Shown piece by piece: positions 7,288 to 16,220 of a stretch of DNA of 64,000 nt (positions within the stretch are counted from its first letter, which is position 1; each line of letters starts with the position of its first letter). A program made the translations under genes and the position numbers. Under the pieces are notes generated by a model that had not been told where the DNA came from, ran no database searches, and was given only the letters and a program-made list of their open reading frames with translations. Source of the DNA: Acidobacteriota bacterium (GTDB lineage: Bacteria > Acidobacteriota > Vicinamibacteria > Vicinamibacterales > Vicinamibacteraceae); the NCBI GenBank assembly GCA_020845575.1, contig JADLFL010000055.1:20533-84532 (forward strand). Reading direction: 5' to 3'.

Positions 7288-8739
7288 ATGCTTGACCACT
7301 TGATTGCTCGTCCACTGCGCATCGGCCTGCTTGATTTCGGAGACGGTCGCGACTTCCTGAGTCAGCCGCTCGCGCCCGTGCAGCGGCAGTTCCGCGACGC
7401 GCTGGCCGCGAAGCTGCGCGCCGACGGACACGACGTGCGTCTGGGCGACGATGTGATCTGGCGCAATGACATCGCGGTGCGCAACGGCAAGGCGATGGCG
7501 GCGGCCGACGTCGACGCCGTCATCTTCAACTTCTCCGTGTGGGCCTGGCCGCAGTACGCACGCGTGGCCGCGCAGTTCTGCCCGCAACCCATCGCGATGT
7601 TCGCGAGTGTCAACCCGCAGTACCCCGGTCTGGTCGGCATGCTCGCCAACGCGGGGTCGCTCGATCAGGCAGGCATCCGCTTCACCAAGACGTTCGGCGA
7701 TCTCGAAGACCCGGCCGTCTACGGGGCGCTCGTATCGCGTGTGCGCGCCGTGGCTGCCGCGCGCCGGCTGCGCGGCCTGACCTATGCCCTCATCGGCGGC
7801 CGCTCGCTCGGCATCGACACGACGGTGATCGATCCCGCGCAGTGGATGTCCGAGTTCGGCATCGATGTCGATCACATCGATCAGTACGAGCTCGTCCGTC
7901 GCGCCGAGCAGGAACTGGCGACGGGCACGCGCGTGGAGCCCGCGCTCGCGTACCTGAAGCAGCACGTCGGCAGGATTCACTGGACGGCGCCAGACGCCAC
8001 CTTCCGCCTCACCGAGGACCTCCTTCGTCGTCAGCTCGGGATGTACTACGGGGCGATCGACCTCATCGAGGAGTTCGGCTACGACTTCTGCGGCATCAAG
8101 GGGCAGCGGGAGCTGACGGAACACTTCGCGACGGCCGACGTGGCCGAGGCGTTCCTCAACGACCCGTATCATCCCGACGGCACGCCGAAGCCGTCGATCG
8201 TGTGCTCGACGGAAGCCGACTCCGACGCCGCGCTGACGATGCAGATCTTCAAGCACCTGGCCGGCACGCCGGTGCTGTTTGCCGACGTGCGGCACTACCA
8301 CGCCGATCTGGGCCTGTGGGATCTGTGCAACAGCGGCGAGCATGCGACGTACTTCGCGGGCCACAGCCAGGACCCGGTGGTGAACCTCGCGAAAACGGAG
8401 TTCCGTCCGCAGGGCTTCTATTTCCCCGCCGGTGGTGCGGCGGTCTATCACGTGGCCGCGCCGGGTCCCGTGACGCTGGCGCGCCTCACGCGCCGCGCGG
8501 GACGCTATCGGATGGTGGCGTTCCGTGCCGAGTTCGCGGACCTCGGCGATCGTGCGCACGACGTGGCGGCGATCAGCCAGGACAACTGGCCGCACGCCTT
8601 CGCGAAGTTCGCGTGTACGCCCGACGCGTTCATCCAGGCGTTCAACTGCAATCACATCCACGGCGTGTACGGCGACTGCCTGGCCGAACTCCAGGGTGTG
8701 TGCGACGTGCTGGGCGTGGAGTGCGAGGTACTCGACTGA
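7288..8739 (+). CDS. L-fucose/L-arabinose isomerase-family protein
   Basis: This is a 483-residue protein of the FucI/AraA superfamily, whose metal-dependent aldose-ketose isomerases act on L-fucose, L-arabinose and relatives. The three metal ligands can be placed: Glu in CSTEADSDAALTMQIF, Asp in LFADVRHYH and His in NCNHIHGVYGD. These are the equivalents of Glu337, Asp361 and His528 of E. coli FucI. The protein is shorter than FucI (591), as in many uncharacterised family members. I start it at ATG 7288; the frame is open further upstream but only through repeat DNA. It is followed after four bases by a membrane-protein gene (GTG 8744). The substrate cannot be read from sequence. L-fucose is tempting because GDP-fucose genes lie downstream. 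Confidence 0.85.
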   Translation: MLDHLIARPLRIGLLDFGDGRDFLSQPLAPVQRQFRDALAAKLRADGHDVRLGDDVIWRNDIAVRNGKAMAAADVDAVIFNFSVWAWPQYARVAAQFCPQPIAMFASVNPQYPGLVGMLANAGSLDQAGIRFTKTFGDLEDPAVYGALVSRVRAVAAARRLRGLTYALIGGRSLGIDTTVIDPAQWMSEFGIDVDHIDQYELVRRAEQELATGTRVEPALAYLKQHVGRIHWTAPDATFRLTEDLLRRQLGMYYGAIDLIEEFGYDFCGIKGQRELTEHFATADVAEAFLNDPYHPDGTPKPSIVCSTEADSDAALTMQIFKHLAGTPVLFADVRHYHADLGLWDLCNSGEHATYFAGHSQDPVVNLAKTEFRPQGFYFPAGGAAVYHVAAPGPVTLARLTRRAGRYRMVAFRAEFADLGDRAHDVAAISQDNWPHAFAKFACTPDAFIQAFNCNHIHGVYGDCLAELQGVCDVLGVECEVLD

Positions 8740-8743
8740 CATC

Positions 8744-10018
8744 GTGAGATTTCTCCTGCTGTACGCCGCGCTCCTCGCCTGGCAGATCGATCGCTGGTGC
8801 TTCACGCCGCACGGAATCGTGTCGACGTGGCAGGAACGCGCGTCCGCGGTGCGCGTGTCGGCGGGATCGCCGGGCGGCGTGACGCAGTCGTTCACCATGG
8901 GAGCCGATGGCTTCGATGGCGTGTGGCTGCGGCCGCGGGCTGTTGACGGCGGCGCGCCGCGTGGCCTGCTCGTCGTCGATCTGGAGACAGGGCAGGACGG
9001 CGCGCGCCGGCGCGTCGAGCGCGTGACGGTGCCCGCTGCCGATGCGGTGAAGCGGTCGTCACTGCACGTGCGATTCACGCCCGTGCGTCATTCGCGTGGC
9101 GTGCCGTACGCGATCACCATCAGGCACCTGCAGGGCGACGGCGGGACGGCGATCGATCTGGCGGCCAGCCGCGTCGACGCCTTGCGCGACGGGCGGTTGT
9201 TCGCCGATGGGCGGGAACAGTGGGGCGATCTCGTCTTCGAGACCTCTTCCCGGCGGGCGACGTTGCCGTACTGGATGCACGAGGTCCTGCGGCCCTGGCC
9301 CCGATGGGTGGCCACATGGCCGGTTGTCGGCGGAGGGTTGCTCGCGTTCAACGTGCTGCTCGCGTGGGCGTGCGCGCGCGCCACGCGCGGCGATGCGCGC
9401 GTCAATCCGGAGGACGAGGCTGTCGCGCGACCTGGCGCGGCCCTGCCACTTGCGAAGGCCGTGCTCGCGGCGTGCTCGGTGGCGGGTGTGGTGGTTGCCG
9501 CGGTGCCGACCGAGCCGTACCGGTCTCTCGACCTGATCGACGCCCTGCCCGATGCACGGATCGAGACGACGTGGCCGTCGTTGCATGGCGGCATCTCTCC
9601 TGAGCCTGTGGTGATCTTCGGTCGCGTGTACCGGTCGATCGTGGCGCTGCCCTCGTCGACGATTCGCTGGGAAGTGGACGTGCCGCGCGGGGCGCACGTG
9701 AGGTTCGGCGCGGCGATGCGGCCCGACGTGTGGGACAAGGTCAGCGACGGCATCCAGATGTTCGTGTCGATCGAGGCCGATGGCGTGTCGACGCGCGTTG
9801 TCGAGCACACGCTCGCGCCGATGTTCGTGGAGACGCACAAGAATCTCCACCCGAGCGACGTGCGTCTGGACCCGTGGGCCGGCAAGCGCGTCACGATCGT
9901 CTTCGAGACAACCCCCGAACGCTGGGGCAACGCCGTCAACGACGTCCCCGTGTGGGTGAACCCGAGAATCGACTGGCCCCGCACTCCGTCCGCCGGCGTC
10001 GCACGGGTGGTCCGTTGA
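8744..10018 (+). CDS. Membrane protein with C-terminal beta-sandwich (NPCBM-like) domain, unknown
   Basis: This is a 424-residue protein I cannot name. It has an N-terminal signal anchor (FLLLYAALLAWQI), an extracytoplasmic ~150-residue region, two membrane segments (around WPVVGGGLLAFNVLLAWA and KAVLAACSVAGVVVAAV), and a C-terminal ~170-residue domain. That domain holds RWEVDVPRGAHVRFG, ADGVSTRV, HPSDVRLDPWAGKRV and VNPRIDWP, a pattern I associate with jelly-roll modules attached to acidobacterial sulfatases and glycosyltransferases. It probably presents a glycan-binding domain outside the membrane. The GTG start is four bases after the isomerase stop. It may belong functionally with the isomerase or with the polysaccharide locus that begins next. 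Confidence 0.65.
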   Translation: MRFLLLYAALLAWQIDRWCFTPHGIVSTWQERASAVRVSAGSPGGVTQSFTMGADGFDGVWLRPRAVDGGAPRGLLVVDLETGQDGARRRVERVTVPAADAVKRSSLHVRFTPVRHSRGVPYAITIRHLQGDGGTAIDLAASRVDALRDGRLFADGREQWGDLVFETSSRRATLPYWMHEVLRPWPRWVATWPVVGGGLLAFNVLLAWACARATRGDARVNPEDEAVARPGAALPLAKAVLAACSVAGVVVAAVPTEPYRSLDLIDALPDARIETTWPSLHGGISPEPVVIFGRVYRSIVALPSSTIRWEVDVPRGAHVRFGAAMRPDVWDKVSDGIQMFVSIEADGVSTRVVEHTLAPMFVETHKNLHPSDVRLDPWAGKRVTIVFETTPERWGNAVNDVPVWVNPRIDWPRTPSAGVARVVR

Positions 10019-10036
10019 TCCGGTGTGGTCGCCCGC

Positions 10037-10816
10037 TTACACGTGCTCGGCGAACCGGCCTTGCCGGTGCGTGAAGACCATCCAGCCCGTCGCGAGGGAG
10101 ATTGACGCGAGGGCGGCGAGCAGCGCGAACGTGGCGGGTGACGGGACCGCGTGCTGCGTGACGATTCCCTGATACGCCGTGATGAAGTGCAGCATCGGGT
10201 TGAATCGAAGCCAGCGTTGCAGGGTCTCCGGCGCCATGCTCGACGCGTAGACGATCGGCGTCAGCCAGAACCACATCTGCAGCGCCACCTCCAGGAGGTG
10301 CCGCGCATCGCGCACGAACACGTACGCCGTCGCGAGCAGCAGGCCGAGGCCCGTGGTGAACGCCACCTGCAGGGCGATCACGGGCACCAGTGCCAGCCAC
10401 GCCCACGACAGCCCGCCGCCTGTCACGATCGCCGTCGGCACCAGCACCGTGTACATCAGCAGGAACTGCACGAGCGCCGACGCCACGGCCGCCACGGGCA
10501 GCACCGCGCGCGGGAACGCCACCTTGCGCACGAGCGTGCCGCTGTCGGCCACCGAGCTGGTGGCCGCGCCGAGCGCGCTCGCGAAGAACATCCACGGCAG
10601 CAGGCCGCTCAACAGGAACAGCGGGAACCGCTCGATGGGCACGCGCACCACGTACCTGAACGCGAGCGTGTACACGGCCACCATCACGATGGGATGGAGC
10701 AGCGACCACGCCACACCGAGGAGGGAACCCTTGTACTTGACGAGGAGATCGCGCTGGACGAGGCCGCGGAGCAGTCCGCGGTAGGCCACCAGGGCCCGCA
10801 GGTCGTTGGCCGCCAC
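10037..10816 (-). CDS. ABC-2 polysaccharide export permease (Wzm/TagG-like), orphan
   Basis: This is a 259-residue permease of the ABC-2 family that exports polysaccharide or teichoic-acid-type polymers. Family marks are the amphipathic N-terminus [22 protein letters not shown], split here as [10 protein letters not shown] then [11 protein letters not shown], six membrane segments, the loop [31 protein letters not shown] and PIVYASSM followed by FNPM. The GTG start at 10816 lies 17 bp from the divergent aminotransferase start. No ATPase gene is adjacent; the only Wzt-type ATPase in the window is at 17073, next to a second permease. It may share that ATPase or be redundant. The convergent neighbour at 10018 is 18 bp away. 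Confidence 0.88.
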   Translation of the reverse strand: MAANDLRALVAYRGLLRGLVQRDLLVKYKGSLLGVAWSLLHPIVMVAVYTLAFRYVVRVPIERFPLFLLSGLLPWMFFASALGAATSSVADSGTLVRKVAFPRAVLPVAAVASALVQFLLMYTVLVPTAIVTGGGLSWAWLALVPVIALQVAFTTGLGLLLATAYVFVRDARHLLEVALQMWFWLTPIVYASSMAPETLQRWLRFNPMLHFITAYQGIVTQHAVPSPATFALLAALASISLATGWMVFTHRQGRFAEHV

Positions 10817-10833
10817 AGCGGGCCGAGTGTAGC

Positions 10834-11964
10834 ATGCAGCCAGTGATGCAGGTGCCGCTGCTCGACCTCGCCGCCCAGTACGCCCCCATCCGTGACGCCG
10901 TGGTCGAGGCCGTCACGCGCGTGGTGGACAGGCAGACATTCATCCTGGGCCCGGAGGTCGAGGCCTTCGAAGCGGAAGTCGCGGCTTACCTTGGCGCCAG
11001 GCACGCCATCGGCGTCAGTTCGGGCACCGACGCGCTCCTTGTCGCGATGATGGCCCTCGAACTCGGCCCCGGCGACGAGGTCATCGTTCCCGCGTATTCG
11101 TTCTTCGCCACGGCCGGATGCGTGAGCCGCACGGGGGCGACGCCAGTGTTCGTGGACGTCGAGCCGGTGGGCTGCAACATCGACGTCGAGGCCGTGCGCC
11201 GCGCCATCACGCCGCGCACGCGCGCCATCGTGCCCGTCCACCTGTACGGCCAGTCCGCGGACATGACGCCGCTCGTCGCACTCGCACGCGAGCACGGACT
11301 TGCAGTGATCGAGGATGCCGCGCAGGCCATCGGCGCCACCCTGGACGGCGTGCGTCTCGGCACGATCGGCGACATGGGCTGCTTCTCGTTCTATCCGAGC
11401 AAGAACCTCGGCGCGGCGGGCGACGCGGGGCTCGTCACCGTCGATGACGATGGGCTGGCGGCGCGGGTGCGTCTGCTGCGCGTGCACGGGGCGCAGCGCA
11501 CGTACCATCACGAAAAGGTAGGCGGAAACTTCCGCATGGCCGCCATCCAGGCCGCCGTGCTCGCCGTCAAGCTGCGGCACCTCGAGGCGTGGACCGACGC
11601 GCGGCGCCGCAACGCCGATCGCTATCGCGCGCTCCTGGCGGCCCTCGCGCCTGACGCGCCCGTGTCGCTGCCCGTGGAACTGCCGGGCCGCCGCCACATC
11701 TACAACCAGTTCGTGATTCGCGCGGCGCGTCGCGACGCGCTGCGCGATCACCTGCGCGCCAACGGTGTGGGTTGCGAGATCTACTATCCCGTGCCGTTCC
11801 ACCTGCAACCGTGCTTTGCCGATCTCGGCGTGCCGCGTGGCGCGCTGCCTGAATCCGAACGGGCCGCGCACGAGACGCTGGCCCTGCCCATCTACAGCGA
11901 GCTCACCGAGGCCCAGCAGCAGTACGTGGTGGAGACGATCGCCGCGTTCTACGCGCAGGCCTGA
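10834..11964 (+). CDS. DegT/DnrJ/EryC1/StrS-family sugar aminotransferase
   Basis: This is a 376-residue PLP-dependent aminotransferase acting on keto-groups of nucleotide-linked sugars. Features include PLLDLAAQY at the N-terminus, GVSSGTDAL for phosphate binding, [11 protein letters not shown] with the PLP-ring Asp, and [16 protein letters not shown] with the Schiff-base Lys. The C-terminal [16 protein letters not shown] is also typical. The WbpE/FdtB type is the closest by motif. It would supply an amino sugar to the polysaccharide. An alternative start, ATG 10846 (MQVPLLDL), fits the family length equally well. It opens the large plus-strand polysaccharide cluster. The substrate may be UDP-3-keto-GlcNAcA or dTDP-3-keto-6-deoxyhexose; I cannot choose. 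Confidence 0.9.
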   Translation: MQPVMQVPLLDLAAQYAPIRDAVVEAVTRVVDRQTFILGPEVEAFEAEVAAYLGARHAIGVSSGTDALLVAMMALELGPGDEVIVPAYSFFATAGCVSRTGATPVFVDVEPVGCNIDVEAVRRAITPRTRAIVPVHLYGQSADMTPLVALAREHGLAVIEDAAQAIGATLDGVRLGTIGDMGCFSFYPSKNLGAAGDAGLVTVDDDGLAARVRLLRVHGAQRTYHHEKVGGNFRMAAIQAAVLAVKLRHLEAWTDARRRNADRYRALLAALAPDAPVSLPVELPGRRHIYNQFVIRAARRDALRDHLRANGVGCEIYYPVPFHLQPCFADLGVPRGALPESERAAHETLALPIYSELTEAQQQYVVETIAAFYAQA

Positions 11965-11976
11965 AAGCGATCCCGC

Positions 11977-13260
11977 ATGGCGAAGATCGACATCGAGGCG
12001 CTCGGCGCCCCCGCCGAGACTCCTGCGACGCCGGGCCCTTCGTGGTGGCCCGGCACCACCACGCAGATCTTCATCGGCCTTGCTCTCGGCATCCTGCTCG
12101 GCGTGCTCGTGCCCGATATCGCGGTGGGTATCAAGCCGCTGGCCGACGCCTTCCTGCGGATGATCAAGATGATCATCGCGCCGCTGCTGTTCAGCACCCT
12201 GGTGGTCGGCATCGCGGGCACGGGCGACGTGCGGGCGATGGGGCGCATCGGCCTGAAGGCCATCATCTACTTCGAGGTGGCGACGACGATCGCGCTCGTG
12301 CTCGGACTCGCGCTCGTCAACTACTTCGAGCCGGGTTCCGGCGTGACGGTGGCCGCGACCTCCACGGCGGACGTCGCAGCCATGGCGCAGCGACAGCAGA
12401 CGGGCTGGGAGATCTTCCTGCACCTGTTCCCGACGTCGGTCTTCGATGCGATGGCGCGCGGTGACATCCTGCAGGTGGTGGTCTTCGCCACGTTCTTCGG
12501 CGTGGCGCTGGCGGCGATCGGCGAGCAGGGGCGTCCCGCGCTTGCGTTCTTCGACTCGGTCGCGCACGTGATGTTCCGCGTCACGGCGTACGTGATGATG
12601 TTCGCGCCCATCGGCGTGATGGCGGCGATGGCGGCCACCGTCGGCGGGCGCGGCATCGCGATCCTGTTCACGCTCGGCAAGCTCGTGGCCGTGATGTACC
12701 TCGGCCTCGCGATCTTCCTGTTCGTGGTCATCGGCGGCGTGGCGCTCCTCATCCGCGTGCCGTTTTTCACGTTCCTGCGCGCCATCCGCGAGCCGTTCGC
12801 GATCGCGTTCACCACGGCCAGTTCCGAGGCCGCCCTCCCCAAGGCGCTCGACGTGATGGCCCGCTTCGGCGTCCCGCGCAACATCGTCGGGTTCGTGTTG
12901 CCGACCGGGTACAGCTTCAACCTCGATGGGTCGACGCTGTATCTCTCGATCGCGAGCGTGTTTGTCGCGCAGCTGGCGGGCATCGAACTGTCGTGGGGGC
13001 AGCAGATCGTGATGATGCTGACGCTGATGCTCACGAGCAAGGGCGTGGCGGGCGTGCCGCGTGGCGCGCTGGTGGTGCTCACCGCGGCGCTGACCACGTT
13101 CGGATTGCCGCTCGAAGGCGCGGCGATCCTGCTCGGCATCGACCAGGTGCTCGACATGGGGCGGACCGCCATCAACGTGACGGGCAACTGCCTGGCGTCG
13201 GCCGTCGTGGCGCGATGGGAAGGCGTGCTGGACGACAGGCAGATCGAGGCGTTCCGATGA
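11977..13260 (+). CDS. Dicarboxylate/amino-acid:cation symporter (DAACS family)
   Basis: This is a 427-residue symporter of the GltP/DctA/GltPh family, driving uptake of C4-dicarboxylates or acidic amino acids with H+ or Na+. Conserved motifs are the HP1 serine-rich loop TTASSEAALP, the TM7 motif GYSFNLDGS (NMDGT in GltPh), the HP2 loop TSKGVAGVPRG and the TM8 binding motif MGRTAINVTGN. N-terminal residues 1-30 are extra and hydrophilic. It sits between an aminotransferase and a dTDP-sugar reductase and overlaps the latter's start by four bases (ATGA), an unusual partner for nucleotide-sugar genes. A substrate of glutamate or aspartate (amino donor for the aminotransferase) would make sense, but this is inference. 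Confidence 0.92.
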   Translation: MAKIDIEALGAPAETPATPGPSWWPGTTTQIFIGLALGILLGVLVPDIAVGIKPLADAFLRMIKMIIAPLLFSTLVVGIAGTGDVRAMGRIGLKAIIYFEVATTIALVLGLALVNYFEPGSGVTVAATSTADVAAMAQRQQTGWEIFLHLFPTSVFDAMARGDILQVVVFATFFGVALAAIGEQGRPALAFFDSVAHVMFRVTAYVMMFAPIGVMAAMAATVGGRGIAILFTLGKLVAVMYLGLAIFLFVVIGGVALLIRVPFFTFLRAIREPFAIAFTTASSEAALPKALDVMARFGVPRNIVGFVLPTGYSFNLDGSTLYLSIASVFVAQLAGIELSWGQQIVMMLTLMLTSKGVAGVPRGALVVLTAALTTFGLPLEGAAILLGIDQVLDMGRTAINVTGNCLASAVVARWEGVLDDRQIEAFR

Positions 13261-14108
13261 AGCTGCTGGTGCTCGGTGCGGCAGGGCAGTTGGGGTCCAC
13301 GTTCGCAGACGCTGCCGATCACGAGATCGTCGGGCTGACGCGGGCCGATGTCGATGTCACGGATGGCGCGGCGCTGGTCGACGCCGCGCACGCGCACCGG
13401 CCCGACGCGATCGTCAACTGCAGCGCGTACAACAACGTCGATGGTGCCGAAGACGATGCGGCGACAGCGCTGGCGGTGAATGCGCTCGCGGTACGGGCGA
13501 TGGCGTCGGCGGCGGCGAGCGTCGGCGCGACGCTGGTGCACTACAGCACGGACTTCGTGTTCGACGGGCGCGCGTCGGAGCCGTATCGCGAAGAGGATCG
13601 CGCGTGTCCGGTGAGCGTGTATGGCTGCTCGAAGCTGCTCGGCGAGTGGTTCGCGCAGGACGCGCCGCGGTGGTACGTGCTGCGCGTGGAGAGCCTGTTC
13701 GGCGGTCGCCAGGCGCGCAGCAGCGTCGACAAGATCGCGGCAGCGCTGCGTGAGGGAAGGCAGACCCCCGTGTTCGCCGATCGCATCGTCACGCCGAGCT
13801 ACGTGGACGATGTGCGCGAAGCGACGCTCGATCTGCTGGCACGCGACACGCCGTCTGGAGTCTTCCACTGCGTCAACAGCGGCCAGGGCACGTGGGCCGA
13901 CGTCGGCCGCCACGTCGCCGCGGAACTGGGTGCCGACCCGGCGCTTCTGACGCTGACATCGGTCAACGACGTCCGCCTCCGCGCCCGGCGCCCCACCTAC
14001 TGCGCGCTGTCCAACGCGAAGCTCACCGCCGCCATCGGCCGTCCGCTTCCGACGTGGCAGGACGCGGTGGGCCGATATGTGACGCGCGGTCCGGCGCTCA
14101 GCGCGTAG
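13257..14108 (+). CDS. rfbD: dTDP-4-dehydrorhamnose reductase (RmlD/RfbD-like)
   Basis: This is a 283-residue short-chain dehydrogenase of the RmlD type, the last step of dTDP-L-rhamnose synthesis (reduction of dTDP-4-keto-L-rhamnose with NADPH). The N-terminal GAAGQLGS is the nucleotide-binding turn. NCSAYNNVDGAEDD resembles the family NxAAYTxVDxAE. STDFVFDG and the YxxxK-type motif YGCSKLLGE provide the catalytic Thr/Tyr/Lys. GIVTPSY-like VTPSYVDD and a C-terminal RRPTYCALSNAKL (RPxxSxLxxxKL) are typical. Neither rmlA, rmlB nor rmlC is visible in the window, so the other steps must be elsewhere. ATG 13257 overlaps the symporter stop. Confidence 0.88.
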   Translation: MKLLVLGAAGQLGSTFADAADHEIVGLTRADVDVTDGAALVDAAHAHRPDAIVNCSAYNNVDGAEDDAATALAVNALAVRAMASAAASVGATLVHYSTDFVFDGRASEPYREEDRACPVSVYGCSKLLGEWFAQDAPRWYVLRVESLFGGRQARSSVDKIAAALREGRQTPVFADRIVTPSYVDDVREATLDLLARDTPSGVFHCVNSGQGTWADVGRHVAAELGADPALLTLTSVNDVRLRARRPTYCALSNAKLTAAIGRPLPTWQDAVGRYVTRGPALSA

Positions 14109-14137
14109 CGCCTGCGGAACAGCGATATGGAGTTCGC

Positions 14138-14968
14138 GTGAGCGCCATCGGGATTGCCGTCCCGAACCTGAATCAGGGACGCTTTCTCGCGACGGCCCTC
14201 GCCTCGCTCGACGCGGGCTCCCATCGCGTACTCGTGGCGATGGTCGACGCGGGTTCCACCGACGAGTCGGGGTCCATCATCGACGCAGCACGCCATCGAT
14301 TCGCATACGTGCGGACGCAACCCGATGCCGGGCAGGCGGCCGCCGTCAACGAGGGGGTGTCGGCACTTCTCGCGCGACATCCCGAGGTCGCGGCCGTCGG
14401 GTGGCTCAATGCCGACGACTTCTATCTGCCGGGAGGGCTGGCGGCGCTCGCGGAGGCGCTCGACGCGCACTCGACATGGGTGGCCGTGACTGCTCGAGGC
14501 TATCTCGCGGATGAGACCGGTCTGGTTGGCGACGAGATCGCGACGCAGCCGTTCGATGCCACGACCTTCGCGCGCCGGTGCACGATCTGTCAGCCGGCCA
14601 CGCTGATTCGCCGTTCGGCCTGGGAGGCTGTCGGCGGTCTCGATTCGGGGCTCGACATGTGCTTCGACTACGACCTCTGGTGGCGGCTCGGCCATATCGG
14701 AACGATCGGGTACCTCGACGCACCTGCCGCGGTCTCGCGCGATCACGGCGGGACCAAGACCCGCACCATGCGCCGTCGCTACTTCACTGAAGCCCGCGCC
14801 ATCGTGGCCCGCGAACGCGGCGTCGTGCCATGGCACTGGTTCATCAGCGACGCACTGGAGCGCGAGACCGGCTACGTCGTCGGGACGCGGATCACGGGGC
14901 TGGCACGCATGCGAGCCGGCGCACGCGCGGCGTGGACCTATGCGCGCCACCGTGCGGGAGTCGATTAG
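14138..14968 (+). CDS. Glycosyltransferase family 2
   Basis: This is a 276-residue GT-A fold glycosyltransferase. It opens with AVPNLNQGRFL (nucleotide-sugar loop) and VDAGSTDES (GT2 motif VDxxSTDxS). AVGWLNADDFY carries the DxD-like metal motif and CFDYDLWWRLG the acceptor-side segment. QPATLIRRSAWEAVG and a His/Asp stretch (SRDHGGTKT) match the GT2 subgroup that also contains the gene at 20709. Start GTG 14138 is the first good start after the rfbD stop; the longer frame upstream overlaps rfbD and is rejected. It probably adds one sugar to the growing repeat at the cytoplasmic membrane face. Donor and linkage are unknown. Confidence 0.87.
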   Translation: MSAIGIAVPNLNQGRFLATALASLDAGSHRVLVAMVDAGSTDESGSIIDAARHRFAYVRTQPDAGQAAAVNEGVSALLARHPEVAAVGWLNADDFYLPGGLAALAEALDAHSTWVAVTARGYLADETGLVGDEIATQPFDATTFARRCTICQPATLIRRSAWEAVGGLDSGLDMCFDYDLWWRLGHIGTIGYLDAPAAVSRDHGGTKTRTMRRRYFTEARAIVARERGVVPWHWFISDALERETGYVVGTRITGLARMRAGARAAWTYARHRAGVD

Positions 14969-14969
14969 C

Positions 14970-16220
14970 ATGGCGCGGTTGATTCATATCTGTCCGCGCT
15001 ATCGACCCGCGATCGGTGGGGTCGAACTCGTGTTCGAGCACTTGTGTCGACACTATGCGGCTGCGGGACACGAGGTCGAGGTCTGGACGACGGATGCCCT
15101 CACTGTGCGCGGTCTGACGCGCCGCGGCGAGCCGACCGCGCCGGCGTCGACCGATGTCCTGGACGGAGTCCGCGTCCGCCGGTTCGTGCCGCGCTGCTGG
15201 CCGCTGCAGCGCGTGGCGCGGACCCTCGCGCACGCCCTGCCTGGCAGTACGCGATGGCAGGCGACGACGTGTCGATGGTCGCCCTGGGTTCCTGGGCTCG
15301 ATCGCGCGTGCGACAGCGAATCGGGGACCGTCGACGTCGTGCACGCGGCCGCGCTGCCCTACTCGACACTCCTGCACGCGGCCACACGCCTTGCGCGCCG
15401 AACCGGCGCGCGATTGCTGATCAGCCCATTCACGCATGTGCCCGCGCCCGGCGATGCCGGCGCGTCGATGCGCCGCGCGTACCTCTCGCGACTCAACGTC
15501 GACCTGATGGCGTCTGCCGACGTCGTCTGCGTCCAGACGGTGAGTGAGGGGACGCGGCTCGTGGCGGCTGGTGTGCCGGCGGCCCGGATTCGTCTGACAG
15601 GCGTGGGCGTCGATATCGCCCGTGTCGCGGGTGGCGATCGAGACCGTCAACGTGGCGCGTGGGGGATTGGTCCGGACGCCGTCGTGATCGGCCACCTGGC
15701 CAACAAGAGTCGCGACAAGGGCACTCCGGATCTGCTACGGGTCATGCCGGCGGTGTGGGCGCGCCACCCTGATGTGCGAGTGGTGCTGGCCGGCCCCGCG
15801 ATGGCCAGCTACGGCGCACACGTCGCCCGGGAGCCACTCGACCCCCGCGTCACCGATCTCGGCATGCTCGGGGATGCCGGCGTGCGTGACTTCATGGCCG
15901 CCATCGACGTGTTCGCGCTCCCGAGTCGTGTCGAGTCGTTCGGTCTGGCCGCCATGGAGGCTGCCGCCACAGGCAGCGCTGTCGTCGCCTACGCGCATGG
16001 TGGGCCTGCCGAGCTCTGGCGGGACGGCGTCGACGCACGACTCGTTCCCGCGGGCGACCTCGACGCGCTGTCAACGGCCCTTGCGGCGGTGTGTGGCGAC
16101 GCCACGCTCAGGAACGCACTGGCGTCGGCCGGCGCCGCGCTGGCGGACGCGCAGACGTGGACACGGGTCTTCGAGCGAGCCGAGGACGCGTACGGTATCC
16201 CAGGGCGGTGTGTCGCGTGA
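14970..16220 (+). CDS. Glycosyltransferase family 4
   Basis: This is a 416-residue GT-B transferase. The N-terminus IHICPRYRPAIGGVE is the acceptor-side GGxE loop, and HLANKSRDKGTPDLL begins the donor domain. The C-terminal donor-binding EX7E motif is visible as PSRVESFGLAAMEA. ATG 14970 lies one base after the previous stop. The downstream GTG 16217 overlaps this stop (GTGA), so it is coupled to the Wzm permease gene and presumably builds the polymer exported by that ABC transporter. Length and domain order are normal. The sugar specificity cannot be inferred. Confidence 0.88.
   Translation: MARLIHICPRYRPAIGGVELVFEHLCRHYAAAGHEVEVWTTDALTVRGLTRRGEPTAPASTDVLDGVRVRRFVPRCWPLQRVARTLAHALPGSTRWQATTCRWSPWVPGLDRACDSESGTVDVVHAAALPYSTLLHAATRLARRTGARLLISPFTHVPAPGDAGASMRRAYLSRLNVDLMASADVVCVQTVSEGTRLVAAGVPAARIRLTGVGVDIARVAGGDRDRQRGAWGIGPDAVVIGHLANKSRDKGTPDLLRVMPAVWARHPDVRVVLAGPAMASYGAHVAREPLDPRVTDLGMLGDAGVRDFMAAIDVFALPSRVESFGLAAMEAAATGSAVVAYAHGGPAELWRDGVDARLVPAGDLDALSTALAAVCGDATLRNALASAGAALADAQTWTRVFERAEDAYGIPGRCVA

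Noticed and set aside
10019..10036. Terminator between the convergent genes ending at 10018 and 10037
   Set aside because: The gap is only 18 bp and has no stem-loop or T run.
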